Source: Oceanobacter sp. 1_MG-2023
GTDB taxonomy: Bacteria > Pseudomonadota > Gammaproteobacteria > Pseudomonadales > Oceanobacteraceae
Reading direction: 5' to 3'
Assembly: GCF_030689025.1 (NCBI RefSeq)
Contig: NZ_JAUYWA010000007.1
Span: forward strand, 88,205-152,204
DNA: 64,000 nucleotides
The notes under the pieces are model-generated. The model had not been told where the DNA came from. It saw only the letters and a program-made list of their open reading frames with translations, and did not search any database. Numbering within the stretch: position 1 is the first letter of the stretch; each line of letters opens with the position of its first letter. The position numbers and the translations under genes were made by a program. Positions 52,224 through 62,207 of this stretch are shown here, piece after piece.

Positions 52224-52742
52224 ATGTCCTTGCAAGATTTGTCGGCACTGGCCGGTATGGTGTCGAGCGACCGTCGGCCGCCGGTGGAATTATGGCATCC
52301 GGCGCATTGTGGTGAGATTGATATCCGGATCGATCCGCAGGGTGACTGGTACCACGAAGGTGGATTGATCAAGCGTCCTGAGCTGGTGCGATTGTTTGCC
52401 AGCATTCTGCGTAAGGATGGTGATGATTATGTGCTGGTGACACCCGCCGAAAAGATGACGATCCAGGTGGATGATTTGCCTTTCCAGGTGATTTTGCTGG
52501 AGCGCGAAGCGGGAGTAATCAACGCCGTAACCAATGTCGGTGATACCTTGGTGCTGGGGCTGGAGCATCCGGTGCAGTTGTCGGAGCGTGACGGACAAAG
52601 GCTGCCCTGTGTTGAGGTCCGTTCTGGCTTGATGGCGCGTTTCTGTAGAAATACCTATTACCAGCTGGTTGACTGGGCTGAGGAGTGGGATGATGGTTAT
52701 TGGGTAACCAGTGGCGATTATTCATTTAATCTGGCTGGCTGA
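52224..52742 (+). CDS. DUF1285 domain protein
   Basis: Protein of unknown function, 172 residues from the ATG at 52224 with AGGTGAAG ahead. The segment CGEIDIRIDPQGDWYHEGGLIKRPELVRLFASILRKD and YVLVTPAEKMTIQVDDLPF are typical of DUF1285, a family found across proteobacteria whose structure shows two small beta domains. No catalytic residue is recognised. Its last 25 bp overlap tail-to-tail with the substrate-binding protein gene, so transcripts of the two converge. Confidence 0.88.
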   Translation: MSLQDLSALAGMVSSDRRPPVELWHPAHCGEIDIRIDPQGDWYHEGGLIKRPELVRLFASILRKDGDDYVLVTPAEKMTIQVDDLPFQVILLEREAGVINAVTNVGDTLVLGLEHPVQLSERDGQRLPCVEVRSGLMARFCRNTYYQLVDWAEEWDDGYWVTSGDYSFNLAG

Positions 52743-54358
52743 AATGGCCTGATCGCGCTGACGGTATCATCCCCAAGGCCGATATCCGGATCGGTTTGAT
52801 AAGTATCGTTGATAAAGGTCTGATTGGTACTGAATTTTGCTGTGCGTGCCAGGGCATTGGTTTTCAGGCGCTGGTCGATCCAGAACATACCGCCAGTGGT
52901 GGCGGCAAACGGATTGAATAAATCGTTGCTGTAACGCATGCCCAGCCATGACGGCAGCTTTACCCATTGCCAAGCCAGGTATTGGCTGGCCTGTGGTTGT
53001 GTTTGATCCTGTTTGACTTCTATATGGTGTGCGGCTGGGTAATGCTGGGTCAGCCAGGCGAGGTAGTCGCTGGCATCGGCACTTTCCAGTCCGTCCAGAG
53101 TAATCCAGGCGAGTTCAAAATTTCCTGTCTTTAGCCGTTCCAGTAAGGCGTCGTGATCCAGGGCTTGACGCTGAATCTGGTACCCCTGGTTTTTGAAGGC
53201 TTCCTGCTGTTGTTGCAATAACGGACTGTTGTTGGTCACGCCTGCGTGAATCAAGGTCAGGCCGGGTTTGCGGCTGGCTGGTTGCAGTTGTTGATGGTTG
53301 ATCAGGAGGGCGGTGAGGGATGGATTGCCCTGGAAATAATGGCGATAACGCGCAACCGGACGTTGGCCCAGTAGCTGAGTGATCAGCGGGCTGTTCCAGT
53401 TTTGCTGGTTGTGAAGCGGGAGAATATCTTGATCGCCACGCTGTAGTTGCAGGTAGCTGTCTTGCAGGTTTTTGCTGAAGCGGATACGGATCTGCTGGGC
53501 ATTAAAGCGATGGCCAAATGCAGGCAGATTATCTCCCCACCAGGGGCGGATGCGGCTGACCAGCAGTCGCTCTGAGGGAATGACTTCGGTGAGATGGTAA
53601 GGGCCGGAGGTTGGCTCTGGTCGCCAGTCATACTGCCGTGGCCATTGCAGGTTGGGCTGGTAGAAATGTTGGGCCATGGCCTTCAGGGCGGATATCTGTA
53701 GCAGGGATTGCGAGGTGACCGGTGTTGTGGTGATCAGGCTGAAACGCTGGGTGTCATGGACCTCAATGCCCCGGATAAAATGGCTCAGGGACTGGGCTTG
53801 CCAGGGGGTCTGGTTGGCCGGATCGGAGAGAAATTGCAAAGTGAACGCAATGTCCTGGCTGGTGATCGGGATGCCATCTGACCAGCGAGCGGCATCGTGC
53901 AGCTGGTAGGTGATGCAATGATCGGCCACTGCCCAGCGAGCCGCCAGCATAGGGACCGGAGAACCGTTGTCGGGGTGGCGCGCCAACAGCGGCAGTTGCA
54001 GGTCGGCCAATAACGGGCTGAGCTGGTTGGGCGTCTGCGGTCCAAAGCGGCGCAATGTGGTTGGCTTGGCGGCAATCGACAGGCGAAAAACACCACCTGG
54101 CTCTGCTGCCGGGTCACCCCAGGCGGTGATATCCGGCGCTTGCCAGGTCAGTTGTTCGGGCGCGGCAGTGTAGGTAACGGGAATGATGGCGTTGGCCTGA
54201 AGGCTCAGCAGTGCCATCACGGCTGGAATAAGCAGGCAGCGCCAGTATTGCCAGCCCAGAGCCGACAGTGCCCGGCGGTGCGTCAGTCCGTTGCGCCGGT
54301 AACCTTCGGGATGGCGCTGGACTGGTTGTCTGAGGGCGTTGTGCAGATGGTCTGACAT
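52718..54358 (-). CDS. extracellular solute-binding protein, family 5 (orphan)
   Basis: Periplasmic binding protein of the oligopeptide/nickel type, 546 residues. Seen are GVFRLSIAAKPTTLRRFGPQTPN, AARWSDGIPITSQDIAFTLQFL and WRPEPTSGPYHLTEV, as in YejA-like proteins. The hydrophobic core of the export signal (CLLIPAVMALLSLQANA) begins only near residue 41, after a basic polar stretch; GAGGGAGA precedes this ATG strongly, so the long N-region seems real. No permease or ATPase genes adjoin it, so its partner transporter is elsewhere or it works alone. It follows mltD by 21 bp, as in Pseudomonas. Confidence 0.87.
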   Translation of the reverse strand: MSDHLHNALRQPVQRHPEGYRRNGLTHRRALSALGWQYWRCLLIPAVMALLSLQANAIIPVTYTAAPEQLTWQAPDITAWGDPAAEPGGVFRLSIAAKPTTLRRFGPQTPNQLSPLLADLQLPLLARHPDNGSPVPMLAARWAVADHCITYQLHDAARWSDGIPITSQDIAFTLQFLSDPANQTPWQAQSLSHFIRGIEVHDTQRFSLITTTPVTSQSLLQISALKAMAQHFYQPNLQWPRQYDWRPEPTSGPYHLTEVIPSERLLVSRIRPWWGDNLPAFGHRFNAQQIRIRFSKNLQDSYLQLQRGDQDILPLHNQQNWNSPLITQLLGQRPVARYRHYFQGNPSLTALLINHQQLQPASRKPGLTLIHAGVTNNSPLLQQQQEAFKNQGYQIQRQALDHDALLERLKTGNFELAWITLDGLESADASDYLAWLTQHYPAAHHIEVKQDQTQPQASQYLAWQWVKLPSWLGMRYSNDLFNPFAATTGGMFWIDQRLKTNALARTAKFSTNQTFINDTYQTDPDIGLGDDTVSAIRPFQPARLNE

Positions 54359-54379
54359 GGCATCTCCCTCGATGGTGAC

Positions 54380-55948
54380 CTAGTGCACTACGTTAACATG
54401 GAGTAGCAGTTTTTGCCCCGGATACAAATACTTGTTGCGGGTGTCCTTGGGGTTCCACTTGCGAATGTCGGCAATCGTGACCCGGAAGCGACTGGCGATG
54501 CTGGCCAGGGAGTCACCACTGCGAACCCGATAGGTAACCTTGCGAATCTCTTCCCGGGCGGAGCGGGAAGGGGCCTTGCTGTCTTGTGGCACCCAAACGG
54601 TGAGTTGTTGGCCGACCCGGAGTGGGTCGCCTGGTGCCATACCGTTCCAGTGGGCGATATCGCGAGAGGTAACATTGTATTGGCGGCCAATTTTCCAGAA
54701 AGAATCACCGGCACGCACGGTGTAGGCAATTTTGCGGGTATTGCCGGGTTGGCGCTGGTTGCGAGTACGGTCCAGTCGCTGCGAGAGACTTTGCGAATAG
54801 GCCTCCTGATTTTTCAAGGCGCCAGGAATGAGCAACGTCTGGCCAACCCGTATGGTGCTACCGGTCAGGTTGTTGGCTTGTTTGATAACCTCGATCGTGG
54901 TGCGGTACGTGCGGCCGATCGATTGCAGGTTATCACCGGACTTGACGGTGTAGCGATGCCATTGCAGGCGTTTGGCGGGCGGTAAATCGACCAGGGCCTG
55001 TTGCAGTTGCTGACGCTTGTCGACCGGTACCAGTATCTGGTGGGGGCCGTCTGGGTGAGTGGCCCAGCGGTTGAAACCCGGGTTCAGGCGATAGATTTGC
55101 TCCAGGTCGGTGTCCGACATATCGGCGATCTGGGCAAGGTCGATCTGACCTCCGGTTTCTACCACGGCAAAGAATGGGGTGTTGTCAATGGGGGTGAACG
55201 GGATGTTGTATTTTTCCGGGTACTTGAGCAGTTGCGCCAATGCCAGCAGCTTGGGGACGTAGGCCTTGGTTTCCTTGGGCAGATCCAGTGACCAGAAATC
55301 GGTGGGTTTGCCGGCTTCCTTGTTGCGGCGGATTGCCCGGCTTACCGTGCCACCACCAGAGTTATAGGCCGCCAGTGCCAGGTGCCAGTCGCCATCAAAA
55401 CGATTGGCCAGGTTGCTGAGGTAGTCCAGGGCGGCATTGGTGGCTGCGCGGATGTCGCGGCGACCGTCGTACCACCAGTCTTGTTTTAAACCAAAATAGG
55501 TGCCGGTTGACGGAATAAACTGCCACACCCCGGAAGCTCGCCCATGGCTGTAGGCGAAAGGGTCAAATGCACTTTCGACGATTGGCAGCAAGGCTACTTC
55601 ACCGGGCATATTGCGGACTTCGATTTGTTCGGCGATGTAATAAATATACGGCTCGGCACGCTGGGACACCCGGTTGATATAGGTCGGGTGCTTGATAAAC
55701 CAGTCACGTTGCAGCTTCAGGCGTGGATTGTCTATGTCCAGCTGCAGGCTGAAATTGTCCAGCAGCCTATCCCAAACATTGTCGACGCCGTCATCGACCG
55801 CTTGCGGCTGCCAATGGTCATCAACAGGGACCGCGGTGGCGGTGGCCTGGTAGCGGGTATCTTCCGGAATAACAGGCTGGCTGACACAAGCACTGAGAAA
55901 AAAGGAAGCCAGCAGAACGGGTAGAGCAGGTAGAGAGAGAGGGCGCAT
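54380..55948 (-). CDS. mltD: membrane-bound lytic murein transglycosylase D
   Basis: Cleaves peptidoglycan with formation of 1,6-anhydromuramic acid. From the ATG at 55948 it has 522 residues: a lipoprotein signal with lipobox LSAC (Cys21), the Slt-type catalytic domain with Glu125 in LPIVESAFDPFAYSHGRASG and AALAAYNSGGGTV-like ALAAYNSGGGTVSRA, and three LysM repeats at the C-terminus (about 345-390, 425-468, 475-520; each with YTV/YRV-x-GD). It is divergent from the methyltransferase gene. The gloB that often lies between them is absent. Confidence 0.96.
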   Translation of the reverse strand: MRPLSLPALPVLLASFFLSACVSQPVIPEDTRYQATATAVPVDDHWQPQAVDDGVDNVWDRLLDNFSLQLDIDNPRLKLQRDWFIKHPTYINRVSQRAEPYIYYIAEQIEVRNMPGEVALLPIVESAFDPFAYSHGRASGVWQFIPSTGTYFGLKQDWWYDGRRDIRAATNAALDYLSNLANRFDGDWHLALAAYNSGGGTVSRAIRRNKEAGKPTDFWSLDLPKETKAYVPKLLALAQLLKYPEKYNIPFTPIDNTPFFAVVETGGQIDLAQIADMSDTDLEQIYRLNPGFNRWATHPDGPHQILVPVDKRQQLQQALVDLPPAKRLQWHRYTVKSGDNLQSIGRTYRTTIEVIKQANNLTGSTIRVGQTLLIPGALKNQEAYSQSLSQRLDRTRNQRQPGNTRKIAYTVRAGDSFWKIGRQYNVTSRDIAHWNGMAPGDPLRVGQQLTVWVPQDSKAPSRSAREEIRKVTYRVRSGDSLASIASRFRVTIADIRKWNPKDTRNKYLYPGQKLLLHVNVVH

Positions 55949-56078
55949 GTGAATACAATGTCGATAGAGTCGCGGCACAGTCTAGAGATTGCCGTATACG
56001 CTGGCAACCGGATCGCAGTGGTTACAGCCAAAGACATGGTTTATGTCTTGCAGACAGGTTTATTCCAGCGGGAGTGTT

Positions 56079-56852
56079 ATGGGTATCCGGATCAAGTCCG
56101 AAGTGTATCAGCAGTGGATAGAGTCAGGCTCCGCCAGGCGTTTGTTGTCCCTTGAGGCTGGTTGGTTAAGAGAGGCTCTGGCCGATTTTCATGGCCATCA
56201 TTTATTGTACGCCGGGATCGATAATACCCCCCGGTTCTTGAAGCGAACACGATTACGCCATTGTTTTCGTATGGCGCCGGGCTGGGCCAGGGATTCGGGC
56301 TGCGATGCGCGGATGCAAGACGATGCCTGGCCATTGGCAGATGAATCGGTTGATGTGGTGGTTTTGCAGCATGGTCTGGATTTGTCGGCCCGGCCACATC
56401 AGATGATGCGCGAGGCAGCCAGAGTGCTGGTGCCAAGCGGTTATGTGGTGGTGGTGGGGTTTTCGCCAATGAGTGTGTTTGGTCTGCTGCGACGAGGGTT
56501 TACCCTGTCGTCCCGTTTGCCCTGGGTCGTGAACTGCGTCAGTGCGCCGCGGTTGAGTGACTGGCTAACGTTGCTGGACTTCCGGGTGGAGTCGGTTACA
56601 CCGGTGGCGCATCTGTGGCCATTGCGGTTGCTGTCTGAAGGGGCCAGTCGTCGTTTCGACCGGGTGCTGGCCGGTCATTCCTGGGTGCCTGCCAACGCCT
56701 ATATCATGGTGGCGCGCAAGACCGTCGCCGGTGTTACGCCGATTCAACCACGGCGCTGGTTGATGAATCCTGGGTTTGGCATGGCTGTACCGGCGGCCAG
56801 GGTGGCAGGTGATACACTGCCGACAATTAATAATCAGCTACCAACAGATTAA
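56079..56852 (+). CDS. class I SAM-dependent methyltransferase-like protein
   Basis: A 257-residue protein of the Methyltransf_11-like group, lying between mltD and rnhA as in Pseudomonas. The segment DDAWPLADESVDVVVLQHGLDLSARPHQMMREAARVLVPSGYVVVVGFSPMS is split here only for length: the part PLADESVDVVVLQHGL and REAARVLVPSGYVVVVGF are the typical motif II-III region. The glycine-rich SAM loop (VLDLGCG) is replaced by HLLYAGIDNTPRF, so binding of SAM is not certain. GGGAG precedes the ATG at 56079. Substrate unknown. Confidence 0.8.
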   Translation: MGIRIKSEVYQQWIESGSARRLLSLEAGWLREALADFHGHHLLYAGIDNTPRFLKRTRLRHCFRMAPGWARDSGCDARMQDDAWPLADESVDVVVLQHGLDLSARPHQMMREAARVLVPSGYVVVVGFSPMSVFGLLRRGFTLSSRLPWVVNCVSAPRLSDWLTLLDFRVESVTPVAHLWPLRLLSEGASRRFDRVLAGHSWVPANAYIMVARKTVAGVTPIQPRRWLMNPGFGMAVPAARVAGDTLPTINNQLPTD

Positions 56853-56867
56853 TTTGGAATACATGAT

Positions 56868-57302
56868 ATGAAAGTTGAAATCTTCACGGACGGCGCTTGC
56901 AAGGGTAATCCGGGAGCCGGCGGTTGGGGAGCGTTGCTGCGTTTTGGTGACAAAGAAAAAGAACTGTGTGGTGGCGAGCGAAATACCACCAACAATCGTA
57001 TGGAGTTAATGGCCGCGATTCGGGGTCTTGAAGCGTTAACCCGGCCATGTGATGTGGTGCTGACCACGGATTCACAATATGTGAAACAAGGCATCAATCA
57101 ATGGATGGCGGGCTGGAAAAAAAATGGCTGGAAGACGGCCGCCCGGCAGCCGGTTAAAAACAAGGATTTGTGGCAAGCACTGGATCAGGCCTGCCAGCAG
57201 CATCAGGTCGAATGGCAGTGGGTCAAGGGTCATGCCGGCCATGAAGGGAATGAAAAAGCCGATCAGTTAGCCAATCGCGGTGTTGAGCAGGTGATGTTAT
57301 GA
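56868..57302 (+). CDS. rnhA: ribonuclease HI
   Basis: Removes RNA from RNA-DNA hybrids. The 144-residue enzyme has the catalytic acids Asp8 ([12 protein letters not shown]), Glu46 ([10 protein letters not shown]), Asp68 (LTTDSQY) and the final Asp in [10 protein letters not shown], plus His in [10 protein letters not shown] and the basic protrusion [17 protein letters not shown]. It starts 15 bp after the methyltransferase gene and overlaps dnaQ (ATGA), the classic rnhA-dnaQ pair. Confidence 0.98.
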   Translation: MKVEIFTDGACKGNPGAGGWGALLRFGDKEKELCGGERNTTNNRMELMAAIRGLEALTRPCDVVLTTDSQYVKQGINQWMAGWKKNGWKTAARQPVKNKDLWQALDQACQQHQVEWQWVKGHAGHEGNEKADQLANRGVEQVML

Positions 57303-58006
57303 GACAAGTAGTACTGGATACAGAAACCACCGGTATCGGTGAAGGACACCGGATTCTGGAAATTGGCTGCGTGGAGGTGATCGAACGGAAATTGACCGGT
57401 CGTCATTATCATCGCTACATCAACCCACAACGGGAAATCGACCCGGAAGCGCAAGCCGTCCATGGCATCAGTATGGAATGGCTGGTTGAACAGGGTTGCC
57501 CGGTATTTGCTGATATCGTGGATGAATTCCGGGAGTTTATTGCCGGTGCGGAACTGGTGATTCACAACTCGGCGTTTGATATTGGCATGATGGATTACGA
57601 ATTCCGCTTGTTGGGCGTGTCACCGACACTGGATTTCTGTACCACACTGGACACTCTCAAGCTGGCCCGGGAGATGTTTCCAGGAGCCCGGGCGTCACTG
57701 GATGCACTGTGCAAGCGATTTGATATCGATAACAGCCACCGGGACCTGCACGGGGCTTTGCTGGATGCGGAGATTCTGGCCGACGTTTATCTGATGATGA
57801 CCGGTGGTCAGACAGATCTGATGTTATCGGTAGAGGATGACAATCGGGCTGGTGAAGGGGATGGACTGGATCTGGAAATGTTACAGACTCTGGCAGCCAA
57901 AGCGGAGTTGCCTGTTATCCTGGCGACAGCCGATGAAGTGTCCGCGCACGAACGCATGCTGGATATGATCGATAAAAAAAGGGAGGGAGCACTCTGGCGG
58001 CAGTGA
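57299..58006 (+). CDS. dnaQ: DNA polymerase III epsilon subunit DnaQ
   Basis: 3'-5' proofreading exonuclease of the replicase. The 235-residue protein has Exo [11 protein letters not shown] (Asp7, Glu9), Exo II in [17 protein letters not shown] and Exo [20 protein letters not shown]. The C-terminal region beyond 185, which binds the alpha subunit, is variable as expected. It runs the same way as rnhA with a four-base overlap and in the opposite sense to nhaB. Confidence 0.97.
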   Translation: MRQVVLDTETTGIGEGHRILEIGCVEVIERKLTGRHYHRYINPQREIDPEAQAVHGISMEWLVEQGCPVFADIVDEFREFIAGAELVIHNSAFDIGMMDYEFRLLGVSPTLDFCTTLDTLKLAREMFPGARASLDALCKRFDIDNSHRDLHGALLDAEILADVYLMMTGGQTDLMLSVEDDNRAGEGDGLDLEMLQTLAAKAELPVILATADEVSAHERMLDMIDKKREGALWRQ

Positions 58007-58117
58007 TGGTTGCTCAAGGCCTGGCTGCCCGTCCAGGCGATAAAAACGACCAATCCAATAACCAACTGAAGCTATTGCAAGTCGTAATTGTCGCTGGGCA
58101 GGTAGACGGCCTGTCAG

Positions 58118-59626
58118 CTAGAGCCAGTAGGTGACAGCAATAAAACCGATACCGGTCATCACGATGGTATAAGGAAGCGCCATCAAGACCATCTTGCCGT
58201 AAGACAACCGGATCAGCGGTGCCAGATTGGATGTCAGCAAGAACAGAAATGCAGCCTGGCCGTTAGGCGTTGCCACGCTGGGCAGGTTGGTTCCGGTATT
58301 GATCGCTGTTGCCAGCAGGTTGAAGTGATCACGGTCGATATGACCGGCATCCAGTGCCTCCTTGACCTCGGTGATATAGACAGTGGCAACAAAGACATTA
58401 TCGCTGATCATCGACAGCACACCGTTGGCGAGAAAGAAAATGCCAGGCTGGGCGGATGGCGACACATTGTTGGTGTCGAGAATCCAGCTAATGATCGGGG
58501 TAAACAAATGCTGGCTGTGAATGACAGCCACGATACTGAAAAATACCACCAGCAACGCGGTAAATGGCAGTGCTTCTTCAAATGCCTTGCCGATTTGATG
58601 TTCTTCGATAATACCGTTAAAGGTGGTCAGCAGAATAATGACCATCAAGCCAATAAGACCTACTTCAGCCAGGTGAAACGCCAGGCCAAACACCAGTAAT
58701 ATGGCAACAATGCCTTGTATCACCAGTCGTGCGGCTTGTTTTGATGTCATGCGAGAGGATTGTTTGTTGTCGTAATCCTGAAGGATACGGCGTACATCAT
58801 CAGGCAGCTGGGTGCCGTAACCGAATATGGCGGTTTTTTCGAGCAGGAAGCAGGTTAACAGTCCTGCGGCCAGTACCGGCATGGTCACTGGGGCCATGGT
58901 GGTGAAAAAATCAAAAAACTCCCAGCCAGCGACCTTGGCAATCAACAGGTTTTGCGGCTCACCAACCAGGGTGCAAACACCCCCCAGGGCGGTGCCGACG
59001 GCGCCATGCATCAATAAACTACGCAGAAATGCGCGGAAGGTATCAAGGTCCTGGCGATGCTGGTCTTTTAATTGTGCGTCCGAACCGTGATCGTGGTTCT
59101 GAGACAAATTGCCGCTGGCGACCCGGTGATACACACTATAAAAGCCGACAGCCACACTGATCAGTACCGCGGTAACAGTCAGGGCATCCAGAAATGCCGA
59201 CAGAATGGCCGCTACAATACAAAACAGTAAAGACAGGGTTGTTTTTGATTTTACACCCAGCAGAATCTTGGTGAAGGCATACAGCAGCAGGTCCTTCATG
59301 AAGTAGATCCCTGCGACCATAAACATCAGTAACAGAATGACGGGGAAGTTATGGAGCGCTTCTTCGTAAACCGTGTCAGCCGGTGCCATATTGAGCAAGA
59401 TAGCTTCTATGGCCAGTAATCCACCGGGTTGAAGGGGGTAACACTTCAATGCCATGGCCAGTGTGAAGATAAACTCCACAATCAGGATCCAGCCGGTTAT
59501 ATAGGTACCCAGCGTATAAACGCTGATGATATTGAATACCAGAAAGGCAACAATGGTTTGCTTGTACCACTGGGGTGCGTTGCCCAAGAAGTTATGCCTG
59601 AATGCAGCGAGTAAGTTGACGGTCAT
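58118..59626 (-). CDS. nhaB: Na+/H+ antiporter NhaB
   Basis: Electrogenic sodium/proton antiporter, most active at neutral to alkaline pH. The 502-residue protein starts with [23 protein letters not shown], typical of NhaB, and has about 12 hydrophobic segments and [42 protein letters not shown] near the C-terminus. Together with nhaA at 13-14 kb this genome carries both sodium antiporters. It lies next to fimL, as in Pseudomonas. Confidence 0.96.
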   Translation of the reverse strand: MTVNLLAAFRHNFLGNAPQWYKQTIVAFLVFNIISVYTLGTYITGWILIVEFIFTLAMALKCYPLQPGGLLAIEAILLNMAPADTVYEEALHNFPVILLLMFMVAGIYFMKDLLLYAFTKILLGVKSKTTLSLLFCIVAAILSAFLDALTVTAVLISVAVGFYSVYHRVASGNLSQNHDHGSDAQLKDQHRQDLDTFRAFLRSLLMHGAVGTALGGVCTLVGEPQNLLIAKVAGWEFFDFFTTMAPVTMPVLAAGLLTCFLLEKTAIFGYGTQLPDDVRRILQDYDNKQSSRMTSKQAARLVIQGIVAILLVFGLAFHLAEVGLIGLMVIILLTTFNGIIEEHQIGKAFEEALPFTALLVVFFSIVAVIHSQHLFTPIISWILDTNNVSPSAQPGIFFLANGVLSMISDNVFVATVYITEVKEALDAGHIDRDHFNLLATAINTGTNLPSVATPNGQAAFLFLLTSNLAPLIRLSYGKMVLMALPYTIVMTGIGFIAVTYWL

Positions 59627-59887
59627 GCGTTATTCCTTGGTTGCCTCCCTTTTGGGAGACGGGCAATGTAATGGGTTTTCAATTATTTGCAACTTGTGTC
59701 CAATACTTGGTTGGTTATCCGTGTACTATCTGCGGTAGATCGTGCTAATGCAGATAAAAAGCCTTGTATATGGTTTTATTTGGCAAGTGCATCGCCATTT
59801 GACTTCCGCGTCGCAAAACTTTCGCGATTGGTAGATGAAGTCGATAGAATGGCAATAACAAATGTTCACAAAATACGACAAACACTC

Positions 59888-61531
59888 ATGGCAGAACTAA
59901 TGATCGGAAGTGAAGAGTCAACGTTTGCAGTATCGTTGAACCTGGTAAAAGCCGAGGTGGCCAACGCACTGGATCAAGCCGCTGCACAGTTGGATATGTA
60001 TTCAGAAACGGGCAGCCCGGAGCAGTTTCGCGCCTTTTTGGCCGAGGTTCAGCAAGTACGGGGCACATTCAAGATGCTCGATTTCCGTGCTGGTGAGCGT
60101 ATTTGTGAGGAGTTTGCAGAAACTGGCCGGTCTGCTCGGGGTGAGCGGCTGGCGGATCAGACATTAACGGTGTTTACCCAGGCCATTGTATTCCTGAAAC
60201 GGTTTGTCGATTTGCTGGGTGCCGGTTATCCATTGTCCCCCAGCTTGCTGATCCCCTCTATTAACCAGATCCGTAAAGAACGTAACGATGCGCCCCTGCC
60301 GGAAGCCTATTTCTTTCTGGTGAACCTGCGGCCTCGTGTGACGATCCCCAAGGTTGAGTCCGGCATGATGCGCTTCCCGTATCGGCGAGCGCGCCAGATG
60401 TACCAGCTGGGCTTGCTGGGCCTGATGCGTCGGCGAGGCCGGAAGGGGCCTGTGATGGTGATGTCCCGTGCCATCAGCCGTTTTGAAAAGGCGAGCCGGG
60501 GTGGTGCTTCCTGGTTGTTCTGGCATACGGTGATGGGTGCCCTGGACGCGCTGGCGCAGGAAAACTTCGAAATGACGCCGTCGCGGCTGACTCTGATGGG
60601 GCAGCTGGACAAGCAAGTGCGACATGTTCAGGACACCGAAGGCAAGGCATTTGCGGAGAAGCAGCCAGACTGGTTGCTGAAGGAATTTGTTCATATCATA
60701 TCGCTGGCACAGCCGGATTCCGACCTGATTCGTACTCTGCAGGAAGAGTTCCAGATTGGCCGTGGTGTAAAAGAAGCCCAGCTGGTGGAATTCCGTAACC
60801 AGTTACGAGGCCCGGATACCGCCGCCATGGAATCACTGGCGACCGCGTTGCAGGAAGAGCTGCAAATGATCAAGGACCAGGTCGATCTGATTGAGCGTAT
60901 CGACATCAGTGCTGAAGACTTCGAGGACTTGCTGGCGTCGTTGGCGCGTATCGGTGACACCCTGATGATTACCAATCAGGCGTTACCGGCAAGTCGTACC
61001 CTGGCGTTGGTTGAGCAGTTGCGGGCAGGTGGAACCCATGCCCTGAAAGATAATGTCGCCAGTGTGGCGGACAGTATCATACGTTTGGAGCAGGACTTGC
61101 GCGCGATATCGCACAGTGGCCTGGACACCAAAACCCTGGTCGATCCAATCAGCCTGAGAGAAGCCCGTATTGCTGTGGTCTCAGAATCCATGACAGCCCT
61201 GGCGATGATCAAACGGGCAATTGGCAGTTATTTGGAATCAGACGGCGACCACCTGCATATCAAAAATGTCGGTAAAAGCTTGCTCGACGTGGCCGGTGCG
61301 CTGTTGTTTCTCGATAAACGCCCGGCTCATGATGTGCTGCTGGCGCTGAATAACTTTATTACGTATCAGGTGCTGGCTGCCCGTGAACCGATAGAAGAAC
61401 ATAAAATGGAAGCATTTGCTGACGCTATTACGGCTATTGAGTATTTTCTCGATACCCTTAATGGCCAGACTGCTGGTGCTGATGAAGCGATTCGACTGGC
61501 ACAAGAGAGTCTTGTGCATCTGCAGAGCTGA
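59888..61531 (+). CDS. fimL: type IV pilus regulator FimL
   Basis: About 547 residues from the ATG at 59888; other in-frame ATGs are at 59849 and 59900 and none has a clear ribosome site. It resembles the N-terminal part of the chemosensory kinase ChpA, with a histidine-phosphotransfer-like domain (AEVQQVRGTFKMLDFRAGERICEEF) in which Arg58 occupies the place of the phospho-histidine, as in FimL, so it cannot be phosphorylated there. In Pseudomonas aeruginosa FimL acts in cAMP signalling and twitching and adjoins nhaB. The next gene starts 2 bp after its stop. Confidence 0.8.
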   Translation: MAELMIGSEESTFAVSLNLVKAEVANALDQAAAQLDMYSETGSPEQFRAFLAEVQQVRGTFKMLDFRAGERICEEFAETGRSARGERLADQTLTVFTQAIVFLKRFVDLLGAGYPLSPSLLIPSINQIRKERNDAPLPEAYFFLVNLRPRVTIPKVESGMMRFPYRRARQMYQLGLLGLMRRRGRKGPVMVMSRAISRFEKASRGGASWLFWHTVMGALDALAQENFEMTPSRLTLMGQLDKQVRHVQDTEGKAFAEKQPDWLLKEFVHIISLAQPDSDLIRTLQEEFQIGRGVKEAQLVEFRNQLRGPDTAAMESLATALQEELQMIKDQVDLIERIDISAEDFEDLLASLARIGDTLMITNQALPASRTLALVEQLRAGGTHALKDNVASVADSIIRLEQDLRAISHSGLDTKTLVDPISLREARIAVVSESMTALAMIKRAIGSYLESDGDHLHIKNVGKSLLDVAGALLFLDKRPAHDVLLALNNFITYQVLAAREPIEEHKMEAFADAITAIEYFLDTLNGQTAGADEAIRLAQESLVHLQS

Positions 61532-61533
61532 CC

Positions 61534-62178
61534 ATGATGCTGCATGATGCGCTGCTGGGATTGCTCGGCTCGATTATTGTCCTGATTCTGGTTGTGGTTG
61601 CCGTGATGTGGCTTGGGCAATCCTGGTTTATCCAATGGCTAAAGGGCACGGCCGGGATGCTGATGCTGTTTGGCGGGTTTCTGCTGGTGTATATCGCCCT
61701 GGACTTGTGGAGCTACAAACAAGCGCAGCCGGATGTACCGGAGTTGACGGTCAGTGTCTATGAAACCGGCGACCAGGTATTTGATATCAGCCTGGTGGAT
61801 GAAACCGATATTGAAAAACGCTATATCCTGAATGGTGACCAGTGGCAGCTGGATGTTCGGCTGCTGACCTGGGACGGCCCGTTTCAGGCATTGAGTGCCG
61901 CACCGGTTTATCGCCTGGATCGGTTGTCGGGGCGTTTTTTATCGCTGGAACAGGAGCGTACAGCAGAACGTACACTGTTTGAGTTATCGAGTTCAGGCAT
62001 GATTGATTCGTGGAATCTGGTCAAGGATATCGGCTTCTGGCTGCAGGCGGAGATGGGAAGTGCGGTATTTATGCCATTGGTTAATGGTGCGGTGTATGCC
62101 GTTTATATTACCCCCGCCGGGGTGGTCGCTCGACCGGTTAATGATGTAGCCGAAAAAGCATTGGGTGGCGACTGGTGA
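61534..62178 (+). CDS. membrane-anchored protein of unknown function
   Basis: A 214-residue protein with two N-terminal membrane helices (about 8-28 and 36-57; MLHDALLGLLGSIIVLILVVV and GMLMLFGGFLLVYIALDL), then a beta-rich soluble domain (VSVYETGDQVFDISLVDETDIEKRY) that probably faces the periplasm. Sequences of this form are annotated as cation/multidrug efflux pump-like proteins in Pseudomonas-like genomes, but it is not a transporter by size. It follows fimL by 2 bp, so it is in the same transcript; a strong bidirectional terminator follows. Confidence 0.7.
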   Translation: MMLHDALLGLLGSIIVLILVVVAVMWLGQSWFIQWLKGTAGMLMLFGGFLLVYIALDLWSYKQAQPDVPELTVSVYETGDQVFDISLVDETDIEKRYILNGDQWQLDVRLLTWDGPFQALSAAPVYRLDRLSGRFLSLEQERTAERTLFELSSSGMIDSWNLVKDIGFWLQAEMGSAVFMPLVNGAVYAVYITPAGVVARPVNDVAEKALGGDW

Positions 62179-62207
62179 TTACGCCCGTTAGCCGGGCAGA
62201 AGATAAA

